64,000 bases of DNA from Lactarius indigo (lineage: Eukaryota; Basidiomycota; Agaricomycetes; Russulales; Russulaceae), in contig JAFKAC010000115.1 in the NCBI GenBank assembly GCA_025766275.1, positions 62,001 through 126,000 of the forward strand, given 5' to 3'. Position numbers and translations under genes: made by a program. The number at the start of each line of letters is the position of its first letter. Positions within the stretch are counted from its first letter, which is position 1. This document shows, in pieces, positions 50,433 to 62,500 of this stretch. The notes below the pieces were generated by a model, which saw only the letters and a list, made by a program, of their open reading frames with translations, had not been told where the DNA came from and ran no database searches.

Positions 50433-51275
50433 GCTGGTAGATATATCTGACACTCTCCGTAGATCGTTTGTACCGTCGTTTCGTTTACCTACTAAAGGTC
50501 CCTAACTTGCAGTGTAGCGAGTAATAGATCCCGACCCATGGGGAAGTGTAGACAGAAACGATAGAGAAGTGAATAGGAAACAAACGAAAGCTATTGCTTT
50601 AGATTCCGTTCTTCGGGTCGGCAAACGACCTACCGATTCACGCGCGATACATGTGGGCCCAGTGAAAAAAGGCCATGAAAACCCGAATTAATGAACGTCG
50701 GAAATGGTTCAAGATTGGCCTTCAGGGCACCATTATTATCAAAGCTACAGACTCGGAGGTATCGTCGACGATGGATGAGAGTGCGCTTTCCTGGACACTT
50801 ATAGCTCTTGACGACAACAGGTAGTCCGAAGACTTTGTAACACGCGTGCCCAGGTTTTTCCGAGTCGGCCACCCTTCCAAAAGCGTCCTCAGTGATGCCT
50901 TCCCTCATAGATGATCGGCCCTTTCGCCCAGACCAGTTTTATCCCTTCCTCAAATCCCGCATCAATGGCCTCAAGACATGCGTGTCGGGTACCTCACCCC
51001 TCACAGAGCAATTACGTAGGAACAGACTCCGCATCTGACTGAGGACCCTCTGGCATTTTGCAAGAGAATACAATGAACCTAGCGACACGACTCCTTTACC
51101 ATCCCATGTCCGCGCCATCTTCGCAAACATGTTTCGCAGAATTTAGTCCGAGAAGGACCTCACTGCGTGCCTGATAGGACGCAGTTTCAGCTCCCTCGTC
51201 GCTAGAAAGCTTGCACAAGACATCGGCTCTAGTACCAACCAACACATTCGTGTCAACCCAGCGGAGCTATCGTGC
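50433..51275. other. Intergenic, unassigned sequence
   Basis: This sequence is not shared with other intergenic blocks in the window. Around 50935-51060 the + strand reads QFYPFLKSRINGLKTCVSG and then meets a stop, which could be a fragment of a degraded gene or retroelement; I cannot name it. Confidence 0.35.
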
Positions 51276-52733
51276 CTAGCGGCCATTCCAGGCCCAGAAG
51301 TTGCGGCTTTGCTCAGTCAGCCGGGTAAGATCGGTCTTGCGAACATCATTTCCCTCATGTCTGACGAGGAGGGCACATATGAATAAGTGTGAGGACTCAC
51401 TCAGGGTGGTGACCCCTCTCCAGATCCTCGAATGCTCTAGATCCCCGATCACCCTCCACATAAATGCGCCGCCGTCGGTCGTAGGTACCAGTTCCTGCAC
51501 AAATTTTTATACATCAGAACCATCGCACTCACTCAAGTGGGCAGGGTGGGAGTGAGAGCTCGGCGGTCAGGTCCGCGTGTAGGAGGAGTAGTAGTAGGAA
51601 AGGACGACGGTAGGAGTTCGCGCAGAAGTGGAAGCATATAAGGCATATATTTGTGGGACGGGAAGGAGAAAGCCAACAGATATTGCAGAGACGCTACAGT
51701 TGGGCCTATGGGAATATTACTTCATCTTGATGTCCACTTGGTGAGAACGAAAATGAACAAACATACTGCGATGAATAAAGATGTCTTGAATGATTGATTC
51801 TCCTCTTCTAGAATGTCTGCGGGCGATTGAGATTGTGATAAGTGGTAGCGGACAGGCTCAGGGCGGAAATGGTTGCGTTGGACTTGTGTCGGCGACGGGT
51901 CTGACGTAACTTTTACAGTACAGACGAAATAGCCGTCTCAGCACACGCATATACCTGTTCATTCACAAAGACGCAGGTCTCGGCTCGCGCGGGCTTCCTC
52001 TTTGCTTTTGTACAAAGGACGACAATTTTTGGCGGCGCAGCTGGAAAGACAACACAAATCAACTATGGGATTGAGTAGGAAGGACGTCTAGAAGAACATG
52101 CATCTGGTGAAGACACTCCATCTGAAAGCTTGTGTTAAAGAGGGGGATACCGCACAAAGGGAGCGAAAGGGTAAGGCAACATCTGTGAACGTCCAAAGCG
52201 CCTTCGTTTCGCCAATGAAGTGATGATAAACCCTCTGGCCCATATTCGCTGTGACCAAAAGTCGCGTCAGTCGAGCCCCAGTCGAAATCGAGTAGGAACA
52301 GACCGATCCCATTCACAGCCTTCCACCTTACCTCCGACATATTTACCTGTCCTATAACCTCCAGCACGTCCAGCTGCTTCTTTGCGCCTTCTATACCACA
52401 TCCAGTAGGTACTACTCCTTTCCCTATGTCAACTGACACGTGTCGACCTCCACTGGTACTGCAGCAGGAGTAAATGCAGGCGAGGGCCTAGTCACACACA
52501 CCGGTGGACACGATGCATCTCGAGAGTAATACTTGAGCTGATGGCGGGACATTTGGGTTCCTACAACCTCAGGCTAGTCGAGGGGCAGGCGATGAGATTA
52601 GATAAGCGTCATTAGGGGGAAGACGCATTGGACGGAGTCGAAGAAGTTGCATGGAATAAATGACGCACTCGAGTGAGTGACATATAGACGGAACTCGAAG
52701 TGCGCGATCACGATGTGATGTCGCCCACTTCCG
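51276..52733 (-). repeat. Inverted copy of the DUF6534 upstream block (after copy 7)
   Basis: On the minus strand it matches the upstream blocks: the GGCGAAACGAAGGCGCTTTG segment (about 52196-52215), the CATTTTCGTTCTCACC segment near 51741-51757, and TTTATGTGGAGGGTGATC near 51450-51467. It parallels 21590-22940 in orientation and order. No DUF6534 exon follows on the minus strand. Confidence 0.6.
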
Positions 52734-53009
52734 TGTGACTTCTTGACTAAGCGATTCGTAACGGCAGGGAATGGTGGGCGAGAGAATTCTGTGATTCCTG
52801 TCGCAAACTCGCTGGTTTAAATACATTTTGACTACACGCTTGCGCGTCGCGCTGACGCGGCCTACTCCTATCTTACAAGAATACATCTGAGACATTCAGT
52901 AGGAGACGATCTCGGAATACCTGCAATATACAGGCTTGCGCGTTGCTTTCATAATACGGGGAGGTCACAAGACTACGATGAGTCACGCTGACTCATTCGG
53001 TTCACAACA
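52734..53009 (-). repeat. Presumed 3' LTR of element C (outer boundary uncertain)
   Basis: In the sense direction it starts TGTTGTGAACC right after the purine-rich CCGATGGGGTAA. A TATA-like TGTATTTAAA lies at minus strand 52825-52816. The candidate end TCACA at 52738-52734 gives TG...CA termini, but there is no second LTR in the window to confirm it. Confidence 0.5.
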
Positions 53010-53144
53010 TTACCCCATCGGTAGTTTCTTGCGACTCCGGTCACAACCGAAATGAGAAATAGAGTCGCCACAATTCTGGAACAGTCGCATGACCAATCAG
53101 AGGCTATTTTTGGTTTTTGGACGGGAGCGGAACGATGAAGTGTT

Positions 53145-55137
53145 TTATCGGGGTCCGGAAGATCCCGGGATTTTTCTTTCTTGTTTTTGTCTTTGTCGTA
53201 ACGCCACCGTGTCTTTTCTTTTCAGATCGGAACTTGCAAACCACAAGGAATCTTGAGAACGAGATGACGGAAAATATCGTTGGAGTCGAGCACCGTTGTA
53301 CAAGTTTTTGAGAACGTATCCGTTTCGTGTCTGCAATTGGTACGTGTTTTTATCAGTGACCTCTTTGATGATGAAAGGGCCATCCCAGCGCGGATGGAGC
53401 TTCGTACCGGCTTCATGCCGCCTTTTTACCACATCTCCAACACCAAGCCCTTTTTCTCGGTAGTCTTCCTCTCGCTGGGATGCCTCCTTTTCCAGGCGCG
53501 ACTCCGCTCGCTCGTTGGCCTCCCGCCTGAATCGAGCCAAATCTTGAACATGTTCCAACCTTCGCTGTTGGACGAACTCAATTTCTTCGTCCGTCGGATT
53601 ACGTTGGAACACTTGGTGGATCCTTTCACTTGGTAAGCGCGCCTCTCTTCCATACATCAAAAAGAACGGTGACACACCCGTAGACGAACTAACATGTGCC
53701 CAATAGGCAAGAAGAGCATCGGGAAGTAGTTCATCCCACTGGTTTTGCCTTTGGGGCGCGGTCATCTTTGCCAACATCTGCGTCAAGATGTCGTTGAACT
53801 TTTCCAAGCGTCCGTTGGTCTGCGGATGGTACGGCGTGGTACGGGAGTGTTGGACTTCCAATCGATGAAGTAAGTTCTGTAGTTCGTACGATAGAAACTC
53901 TGCTCCATTGTCCGAAAGGACTGTCACTGGCTTCCCATAGGTGTGTACGATGTATTGCAGCATCTCAACGACGACATTGCTGGAGCGCTGGGGAATAGCT
54001 TGCGCGATTGTCCAATCGGTGCCGAGGTCCATCGCTGTAAGAAGGTAGCGATTCCCTCTCAAAGTTTTAGGCAACGGACCAACGAAATCGAACACCCAAG
54101 CATCTCCGGCATCAACTCGAGGAATGGGGAAAAGCGGTTGTGTCGAAGTGGGTTCTCGGTGAGCGAATTGACACTCCTCACAGCTTCTGAGTGTACGCTC
54201 AACGATCTCTTGTGCATATGGAATATAGATTCGCGTCCGGAGGGCGGCTATAATAGCTTTGGGTCCCAAGTGGCCCAGTTCTCGATGAATCGTCCTAATC
54301 TTTTCTTCGGCCATGTCTTGCGTCGTCGGGACCTCCACTACGACTTCTTCTCCCCAACGATTAGGAGTCCTTTTGCATAGGATGTTTTCTGTCATTAGGT
54401 ACGATCCATTTCCGACTGTGGCTGATTGTTCCCCTTGTTGCAGGCGACGTTTATATTCTGCGAACGTCTGGAAGATAGCGCTGCGATCTTTCTTTTCTTC
54501 GAAGGGATTTAACGGAGCGGCAAAAAGGGGGGTAAGGGTTTCGGAATCCGGTACGTCCCGATGTCCCTTTCTACGCGACAACGCGTCTGCCACCAACTGA
54601 TGTTGTCCAGGTCTGTAGATGATTTTGACATCGAAGTGAGCGATGTCATCCACGAAGCGCGCCAATCGTCGACCAAGGTTCTTCTGCGTCAGGAAATATT
54701 TTAGGGACTCGTGATCGGTACGTACGAGTATTGGGGATCCCTCAATATATCCACGCCATTTGTGTAGTGCGTATACGATGGCGAGCATCTCCCTTTCTTG
54801 TGCAGAGTATCTTTGTTCGGTAGGCGTCATGCGTCGTGATTCGAAAGCGATGGGGCGTAAGTCCTTTTCTTTCAGCTTGAAACGATCTTTTTGCTCACCA
54901 GCTCCTTTCCCCTCTTTCAGAGCAACAGACGAGTCGCAAGTCTGTTGTAGGACGGCGCCCAGGCAATCGCCGGAAGCATCGGTGTCTATAACGAAGAGGC
55001 GCCATGGTGTCGGGTGAATGAGTAAGTCGGCGGAGGTTAGCGCTTCCTTCAAGTGCTTCATGGCTAACTCACAATCGGTATCCCATCGAATAGGTGTTCC
55101 GCATCGCGGACTTCCTTCCAGCAACTTATACATGGGT
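53145..55137 (-). pseudogene. pol: Element C pol, RNase H and integrase part
   Basis: The open frame of ~660 codons begins at the RT/RNase H border (KLLEGSPRCG). RNase H has DTDASGDCLGAVLQQ and DHESLKYF. Integrase has a zinc site (HRELGHLG to CEEC) and catalytic acids in VFDFVGPLP, SDNGAEF and NGRLEKFND. The C-terminus has the HPRWDGPFII type of GPF motif and no chromodomain. It is intact by itself but separated from protease-RT by the solo LTR, hence non-functional as a polyprotein. Confidence 0.88.
55133..55137. repeat. Target-site duplication of the solo LTR
   Basis: TGGGT at 55133-55137 and at 55595-55599 bracket the LTR exactly. Confidence 0.88.
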
Positions 55138-55594
55138 TGTAACGTCGTCACGACGTTAGCTCGACTTGAGCTTCGTAAGGCGACTTGGTAACTTAGCTAA
55201 TCACGCCGTAAGGCGTATGGCACGAAGGCAACTTCTAGATGCTCGAAGGCACTAGCGTAACTGCGGCACTCGAGTCCGAGTAAGGACGAGATTGTTCAGG
55301 ACAGAAAGACAGAGAAGTGACGATTGAAGAAGACCAAGATGGCGTGTCTTGGTCTTCCGCAGCTATCTTAAATACAAGAAAAGCAGGCTTTCAAGCGCTG
55401 CTATGAGTCACTGTATCGTAGCGTCCAACGTATCGCGTAAGTACCGCAATCCTAATACTACTACTACCTGTACTAGGATCGAGTCATCTCTCAATGCCTA
55501 ACTCCTATCGTAATTGCCGAGTCCGTGACTAATCTACCTTACCGCCGTAGTCACAACCGGTACAGTAAGGGTTCCAATACCGCCAACCGTGACA
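55138..55594 (-). repeat. Solo LTR of an A-related Gypsy family, 457 bp
   Basis: On the minus strand it starts TGTCACGGTTGG and ends GACGTTACA. It follows the A LTR along its length (CCCTTACTGTACCGGTTGTG, GTTGGACGCTACGATAC, AGCTCAAGTCGAGCTAACG) with many substitutions. It has a TATA-like TATTTAAG and the AAGACCAAGA...TCTTGGTCTT hairpin with the same self-primer 11-mer (minus strand 55340-55330). No internal domain is present, so it is the product of LTR-LTR recombination. Confidence 0.9.
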
Positions 55595-57060
55595 TGGGTC
55601 CAGCAGTCTTAGCAAATCCCCGTATGAATCGACGATAATATCCGGCGATGTTCAAGAACCCGCGCACCTCCGAAATCGTCGAACACGAAGGCCACTTCAA
55701 GATCGCATCAACCTTTTCCGGGTTGGTTCGAAGACCTTCTCCGGAAGCTATGTGACCCAGGTAAAGTATAGAAGAGCGGCCCCACGTACATTTCTTTTCA
55801 TTCAGGATGAGGCCATGCTTATGAAGTGCGTTGACGACGTTGAGAACGTTTTGGATATGTTCGTCCTTCGTATGGGAGAAAATGATGACGTCGTCCAAGT
55901 AGACCATCGCGCAGCGATCGATAAAGGTACGTAGAATCTCATTCATCATTGTTTGAAAAGTTGCGGGCGCGTTGGTGAGTCCGAATGGCATTACCCGGAA
56001 CTGAAAATGACCATACCGACAGGTAAACGCTGTCTTTTCCTTGGCATCATCAGCGAGCCGCACCTGCCAGTATCCACTGCGGAGGTCCAGGCATGTAAAG
56101 AAACGAGCCCCTGCAAGATTCCGGTAACACTCGTCTATTCGGGGCAAAGGATACGCGTTCGATTTGGTGAGTTTGTTAAGAGCTCGGTAGTCAACGCAAA
56201 TGCGCGACGTACCATCCTTCTTCGGGACCGGGAGTAAAGGGGACGACCATGGTGAGTCTGAGGGTTCGATGACTCCCTCCTCTAATCCTTCGTCGATGAA
56301 CTTTTTAATAGATTCATGCTCAACTGGCGTAAGGGGCCGTCCGTATCGTCTCAACGGCTTCGCATCTCCTACGTCAATTTCATGGACCCATTTCTGAAGG
56401 GGTGGAAAGCCCACCTTGTCCCTGAAAGCGCCTGGTACGCTTTCTTTTATGATCCGCTTGATTCGCTCACCAAACGTTTCATTATTCGATGCAACACTTC
56501 CTTTGTTTGTAACCATTGATTCATCGTCTCGGGCTTCCTGCTTTGACGTATGATGAAGGAGTGCGGGACGATGTGGCCCTTGATGCTTAGGCCTCAGGCG
56601 CCAAACAATTCTTGTTAATAGGTTCGTGACTCCGGGCTTCTCTTTGGATGAGCGTGGCTTGACGAGGAAGCGAGTTCGCTCCTCCGGATGGGTCAATTTG
56701 TAGGCGTCATCATCCCATCGCGGGGTGGCATGATGTCTTTTAAGCCAGGTACATCCTAATAACAGGTCATAGCGGAACTGTGAAGCGTCGTCCAAGACAT
56801 AGGCATAACACTGCGAAAACAAGCCGCCGATCTTGAGGGCGAACGCCGCGAACGCGGTAGTAGTCGTCCGTCCTGCGCCAACAATTTCTCTGGCAGTAAT
56901 GGGGAAGAGCTGAGCTCCTGCGAGTCTCGCTTTCTGTGCGGTAAGATAGTTTGATTCAGCTCCTGTATCCAGGATAGTGCTGACAGAAACGAAAGCGGAG
57001 GTATTCATCGTCGTTGTCGACTTCGGAGGGCCTATCTCCATTTCGTATATTGGCAACCTG
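55595..57060 (-). pseudogene. pol: Element C pol, protease and RT part (truncated at both ends)
   Basis: The frame encodes an aspartic protease (TILDTGAESNYL) and a reverse transcriptase (VDYRALNKLT, SGYWQVRLADDAKEKTAF, FGLTNAPATFQ, MVYLDDVIIF, then GYYRRFIRGFAKTAGP). It stops when it runs into the solo LTR, and its 5' end is cut by B2 at 57060. On the other side of the solo LTR the same frame resumes without loss. Confidence 0.88.
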
Positions 57061-57570
57061 TGTCACGGTACGGACTTAGCGACTCATTACACACGACTCA
57101 TGACCGGTTATGACTACGGTCCGGTATCAGTATATTAGTCATGGACTCTTACATCGTATCAGTCAGCATAGTAGTTCGCATGTGATTGTGACTCATGTAT
57201 GACTCATTCCTAGGATAGCTGTACTAGGGTTCGAGCTAGTTACGCTATTGGTTACCTACTGTTCCAGCGGCGCTTTAAAGCCCGCGCGTATCTGTATAAG
57301 TAGTCAACTCGGAAGACCAAGAGTCCCCATCTTGGTCTTCTTCAATCCACCACTTGACTCCTCTCCCGCTTGCCTTAGTCTCGGACTAAGTGTGCTTCCA
57401 CTTGTATCCACCAAGGGATACTCTTCTTTCATCTTTCGCTGCAGTGTGCGTCGGTGGACCCCTGTTCAGCTTGCGTTGGGTTGACACGTGATCCCCATTC
57501 GCCTTTACTTCGCTAAGTCGATTACGCCTTTCCCAAGTCCAAGTCGGACTAACGCCGGTGGAGCGTAACA
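57061..57570 (+). repeat. 5' LTR of B2, 510 bp
   Basis: It starts TGTCACGGTAC and ends GAGCGTAACA. It differs from the B1 LTRs at a handful of sites, including the TATA box (TATAAGTA from 57295 instead of TATAAATA) and a CG to CA change just after it. The transcript start ATCTTGGTCTT is at 57329-57339. No ATG occurs between there and gag. Confidence 0.94.
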
Positions 57571-57572
57571 TT

Positions 57573-57583
57573 AAGACCAAGAT
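57573..57583 (+). promoter_or_regulatory. Self-primer binding site of B2
   Basis: AAGACCAAGAT, 2 nt after the LTR, is the exact complement of 57329-57339. Confidence 0.8.
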
Positions 57584-57590
57584 CTTCATC

Positions 57591-59552
57591 GTGGCGTACT
57601 CGACCAGAGACCAGTGGACGTCTTTCCGTCCCTACCACATTGAACGACGAGGAGACCGCAACGTTCCAACAAGATTCCTAGGAGCAGCTCAGTGGAGAGA
57701 ACGAGGAGAAGACACAGGATACTTCGTAGAATTTAACGGTCCTAACCGTTTCCGACCCGTTGAGTTCAATTTCGAGCATCTTTGTTGGACCGAAGTTACT
57801 TGGAACCCCATAGACCATCGCTGGGATATCGTGAGACCAGCAGGAAGAAACTACAATTGCGACGTCGACGCGCGAGAACTTAACAGTCGTGCAGACTACG
57901 GTCCTATTGACGGACAAACACGAGAACACACAGACGAAGGAGTAAGCAGAGAAGAAACCTCTGAAAGTCAATCGCCAAGTAGAGGGACGACGCCAGCGGA
58001 AGAAGCCAGTCTAGGAGCAGTTGGCGACCATATTATACGACAAACTGAGTCCCTCACCATCCACCAACCCGAACCAGAAGTAATTCACATTCACAGCCCA
58101 GCAGTCGCCATGGCAACTGCCACCATCACGCAAGAAGAGCTGCAGCTTACAACGGAAGCAAGGGATCAAATAGCCCTGGAAGAACAAAGACGTATCGCCG
58201 AAGAATCACGAGCTAATCTGGCACCTATCAACCCATATACTGGTCATCGAATGACCGACGACGATGTAGCAATCCACCGAGCAATCGGACCCGATGTTGC
58301 CGACCCTCCCAGTGGAGGAGGTGGACCTCCTAATGACCTACCAAGAGGAGGAGGAGGACCTCCATCTCGGGGGCCCGGATTTGGAGGATTTCCTGGAGGA
58401 TTCCCAGGCGGACCACCAGGAGGAGGACCTCCGGGAGGAGGGTTGCCAGGTGTAGGTCCCATCGTTCCCCCTCCAAGTAACAAATTGGCTGGTGAAGCAC
58501 CCACAGTATTCGACGGGGAACGCGCAAAAGTCGAAGCATTCCTCACACAATGGCATGTCTACTGGGGCATGAATGCCGACGAAGGCATCATGGCGACTCC
58601 ATATCGACGCGCCCTACTTTTCCTTTCATATATCAAAGGCGTTAACGTCAGCGAATGGGTATTGGCCATGCTCACCTGGCTTAACGGCCAGATACAAGCC
58701 GGGATACCCCGTACCAGTGAAGGACTATGGAACGAAATCACGCGCAGTTTTATGCAGCGATTCCGCAACACCATGGAACAAGAACAAGCGCAGTACGAAC
58801 TCAAAAAGGGAGTAAAAATGATCGGGGGTAATCTAGATGAGTACTGCACTCAATTCGAACAGTTAATACGCCGCGCTCAATACAGGCTCGACGATCCGCA
58901 AACGCTTGATCTATTTGCGAGCGGATTACCAAAAGACCTATATGAGAAGGTCTATACCCTCGACAACCCTCGCAACTACCGCGAGTGGAAAGAAGCAGCC
59001 ACTACTCGTCAACAGCAATACTTACACCTCAAAGCAGTGTTGAACAAGGGGGTTCCCCCTGGACAAGGACAAGGGAGGCAACGACAACAACGACAGTGGC
59101 AGGGGCCACCAAGGAGTTCATGGCAACCCAGAAATTTACGAGACCCAAACGCCATGGACACCTCTGCCGATCGAATTCGAGGGCGACTCGCAGGAGCAGA
59201 AGATATACTCGCTCCGCGTCCCCCATACCGACCGAGGGGAGGATTCCTCCAAAGAGGGGGGGGGCGTAACAATCCAAGGCCAGTCATTTGTTACAATTGT
59301 AGGAAGGACGGACACATGGCCCGCGATTGTAGACAACCAAAAGGAGAATACCCGCCTCAAGCATCGACCAGTCGGTATGTCGATACCGACTATCATCAAC
59401 AAGAACCAGAGGTCGCTACCAGGGCGGTTCAAGAAGCACCCCCTCAACAGCGCGCCAGTGACTGGCTTAACGGAGTAGCAGGAGAATCAGACGAAGTAAA
59501 GGACATTATCCTCCAACAGTTGTGGAAAAAGGAGGGTTTTCAGGACGCCTGA
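57591..59552 (+). CDS. gag: Gag of chromovirus B2, apparent GUG start
   Basis: The sequence is the same as B1 gag except for three substitutions (ISR/VSR, RIT/RIA, DYY/DYH). The frame is open from 57492, inside the LTR, but the first ATG in any frame is 58110-58112, in frame at codon 174. GTG at 57591 (A at -3, G at +4) aligns with the A and B1 starts; an alternative in-frame GTG lies inside the LTR at 57558. Zinc knuckle CYNCRKDGHMARDC is at 59290-59331. Confidence 0.88.
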   Translation: MAYSTRDQWTSFRPYHIERRGDRNVPTRFLGAAQWRERGEDTGYFVEFNGPNRFRPVEFNFEHLCWTEVTWNPIDHRWDIVRPAGRNYNCDVDARELNSRADYGPIDGQTREHTDEGVSREETSESQSPSRGTTPAEEASLGAVGDHIIRQTESLTIHQPEPEVIHIHSPAVAMATATITQEELQLTTEARDQIALEEQRRIAEESRANLAPINPYTGHRMTDDDVAIHRAIGPDVADPPSGGGGPPNDLPRGGGGPPSRGPGFGGFPGGFPGGPPGGGPPGGGLPGVGPIVPPPSNKLAGEAPTVFDGERAKVEAFLTQWHVYWGMNADEGIMATPYRRALLFLSYIKGVNVSEWVLAMLTWLNGQIQAGIPRTSEGLWNEITRSFMQRFRNTMEQEQAQYELKKGVKMIGGNLDEYCTQFEQLIRRAQYRLDDPQTLDLFASGLPKDLYEKVYTLDNPRNYREWKEAATTRQQQYLHLKAVLNKGVPPGQGQGRQRQQRQWQGPPRSSWQPRNLRDPNAMDTSADRIRGRLAGAEDILAPRPPYRPRGGFLQRGGGRNNPRPVICYNCRKDGHMARDCRQPKGEYPPQASTSRYVDTDYHQQEPEVATRAVQEAPPQQRASDWLNGVAGESDEVKDIILQQLWKKEGFQDA

Positions 59553-59574
59553 ACCCATCGGCCTGGGTGAGGGC
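59534..59574 (+). other. -1 frameshift signal of B2
   Basis: Heptamer G GGT TTT 59534-59540, spacer 59541-59546, hairpin arms 59547-59557 and 59564-59574. Hairpin sequence is identical to that in A and B1. Confidence 0.8.
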
Positions 59575-62500
59575 AGTCAATTGTAACAGTGTAATCATGA
59601 CTCGCTATCGTTCTATGAGAGTTCCAGTATCGATTCGCACCAGTTACGCAATGGCCGACATACGAGCACTAGTCGACTCCGGAGCAACCCACTGCTTCAT
59701 GAAGCCTTCTTTCGCAAAAAGAATGGGACTCGGGACTAAAACACTCGACATCCCAAAGAAAATATGGAACATCGACAACACAGAAAATAAATCGGGGCGT
59801 ATCACTCACTATACTGACGTCGATGTCCAAACTAAAGGCATTCATAAGGAAATTCGTTTTCTTATTACGGACATTGGAAACGAAGACATCGTATTAGGAT
59901 ACCCCTGGCTCGCTATCTATGACCCACATATCAAATGGTCGCAAGCGGCTATTCACGAAGACATGCTCCCTATCATTATTCGATCTATCAACCCCTACGT
60001 CAAAACCACACCAATAATGGCCGCGACCATCGTCCAAAATGACGACTATGAAGTTGTACACTCTTGTGTTATCACGGACGAACAGCGACAACAATTTGAA
60101 GAAGGATGTCGGATCAGAGCCACCGCCACCGACCTCGCTATTGCTGCCCAGCAATATACTACTAAAGCTGAGTTACCTCCTGAGTACCGCGAATTTGAAC
60201 GCCTCTTCAGCGAAGAAGTGTCCGACAGGTTTCCACCCAGCAGACCTTGGGATCATGCCATCGAATTCAAACCAGGGACGGCTGACGCCATCGATTGCAA
60301 AATATACCCTATGACTCAGGAAGAAGACAAGAAATTGCGCGAATGGATCGACGAACAGCTGAAAAAGGGGTATATACGACCCTCTAAATCCCCATACGCA
60401 TCGTCTTTCTTTTTTATCAAAAAAAAGGATGGCAAACTGCGGCCTGTCCAGGATTACCGAAAAATCAACGCAGTCACTATTCGCAACCAATATCCACTCC
60501 CCCTCATCTCCGACCTTATTACCGATCTCAGCAATGCCCACATCTACACCAAGCTCGACGTTAGATGGGGGTATAACAACGTACGTATCAAAGAGGGAGA
60601 CGAAGAAAAAGCGGCGTTCAAAACACGATACGGGCTATTTGAACCAACGGTGATGTTTTTCGGCTTGACCAACTCCCCGGCAACGTTCCAGACTATGATG
60701 AACTTCATCTTCAGGGACACTATCGCGAAGCATGAAGCGCATGGCACAACTATTCGTGTTTATATGGACGATATCGGCATCGCTACGGGGCTTAATCACT
60801 CCTTACCGGATCACATCGACGCAGTTAAAGACGTTCTCCGCGTGTCCGCGGAGCATGACTTGTATTACAAACTCGAAAAATGTCTGTTCCACTCTCCGCG
60901 CATGGATTACCTGGGGGTAATCCTTGAAAAGGGGGTGACGCGCATGGATCCCGTCAAAATTTCGGGCATCAAAGACTGGCCCACGCCAACCAAAGTTAAG
61001 GACGTCCGCTCTTTTCTGGGTTTTTGCAATTTTTACAGACCCTTCATACGAGGATTCGCAACCAAAGCACAACCTCTTAACAAACTTACCCGAAAAGACG
61101 CTGAGTGGCATTGGGGAACTGAGGAAGAAAAAGCGTTCCAAGACCTCAAAACCCTTGTCACTAGTGAACCTGTCCTCGCACACCCGGACCTCACCCAACA
61201 ATTCGAACTAGAGGTCGACGCATCAGGATTCGCGACTGGAGCCGTTCTCCTACAACGCAAAACAGATGGTAAACGACATCCCATCGGCTACTACTCATCT
61301 ACTCTCAATGAAGCCGAACGAAACTACGACATCTACGACCTCGAACTTTTAGCAATCGTCAAAGCCTTTCGCCACTGGAGACCCCTCCTGGCAGGTTCTC
61401 CCCATAAAATTAAAGTATTCTCCGACCACCTCAATCTACAATATTGGAAATCACCTCAGAAGATTAGTAGACGGGTGGCTAGGGAAGTACTCGAACTCTC
61501 GGAATACGACTTTGAGATTCATCATATTAAGGGGACTTCCAATGGACGCGCCGACGCATTGTCACGAAGACCCGACTATGATCAAGGAGAAAACGATAAT
61601 GAAGGGGTAACCGTATTACCGGAAAGTGTCTTCGCACGCGCCACTACATTGGAAGAACCGCGACATCCACACTGGAGACCCGAGATCTTGCCGGTCGAAA
61701 TGACTCCGGAACATCCAATTTACGAGCAAGATACAGCTAAGTTGAAGCCTTGGGTCGATGCTCACAAACTAAAAGATATTGAAGGGACGTGGTACAAAGA
61801 TGGACGACGAGTAGTCACCGGCGGCATCCATGACAAACGCACCATCATCGCTGCCCACCACGATTCTCCTGTCTATGGTCACCCCGGCATTAAACGAACT
61901 CTCCAGCTCACTGAGCAGCACTACTGGTGGCCGCAGATGAAAAGTGATGTCACGGATTACGTCAAAGGCTGCGCAGAATGCCAGCGGCACAAAGTCAACC
62001 TCCGCCCCATTAGGGCGCCCTTACAGCCTATTTACCCAAAACCGGAAGCTCTGCCATTTGAGACTATTGCAGTGGACTTTATTACTAAACTCCCCATCTC
62101 TCGAGGGTACGACTCCATTCTAACGATAACAGATCACGATTGTACCAAAGCTGCCGTTTTCATCCCCTGCAACGAAGAAATCACGGCTGAAGGGACGGCT
62201 GCTCTGTATGTTTCTCATGTCTTCCCACGATTCGGACTCCCCTCGCGCGTTATCAGTGACCGAGATCCCCGCTTCGCATCCAAGTTTATGCGAGAGATAT
62301 GCAAAATCCTTGGCATCAGCCAAAATATCTCAACCGCTTATCACCCCAGAACCGACGGCCAATCAGAACGGACGAACCAATGGCTGGAACAATACCTCCG
62401 CTTCTGGGTAAATGAGCGGCAAGACGACTGGGTCCGCTATCTGCCTATGGCGGAATTCACGCATAACAACTGGCCCAACGAAACCACACGGGAGTCCCCC

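Larger units (their letters stand above)
52734..57060 (-). mobile_element. Gypsy element C (3' part), split by a solo LTR and truncated by B2
   Basis: This minus-strand Gypsy element is of a lineage different from A and B: its protease has DTGAE, its RT motif is YLDD and no chromodomain follows the integrase. From right to left are protease-RT (57060-55595), solo LTR insertion (55594-55138), RNase H-integrase (55137-53145), polypurine tract (about 53022-53010) and a presumed 3' LTR whose start TGTTGTGAAC lies at 53009. The outer LTR edge near 52734 is a guess. Its gag and 5' LTR are beyond the B2 insertion. Confidence 0.8.
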
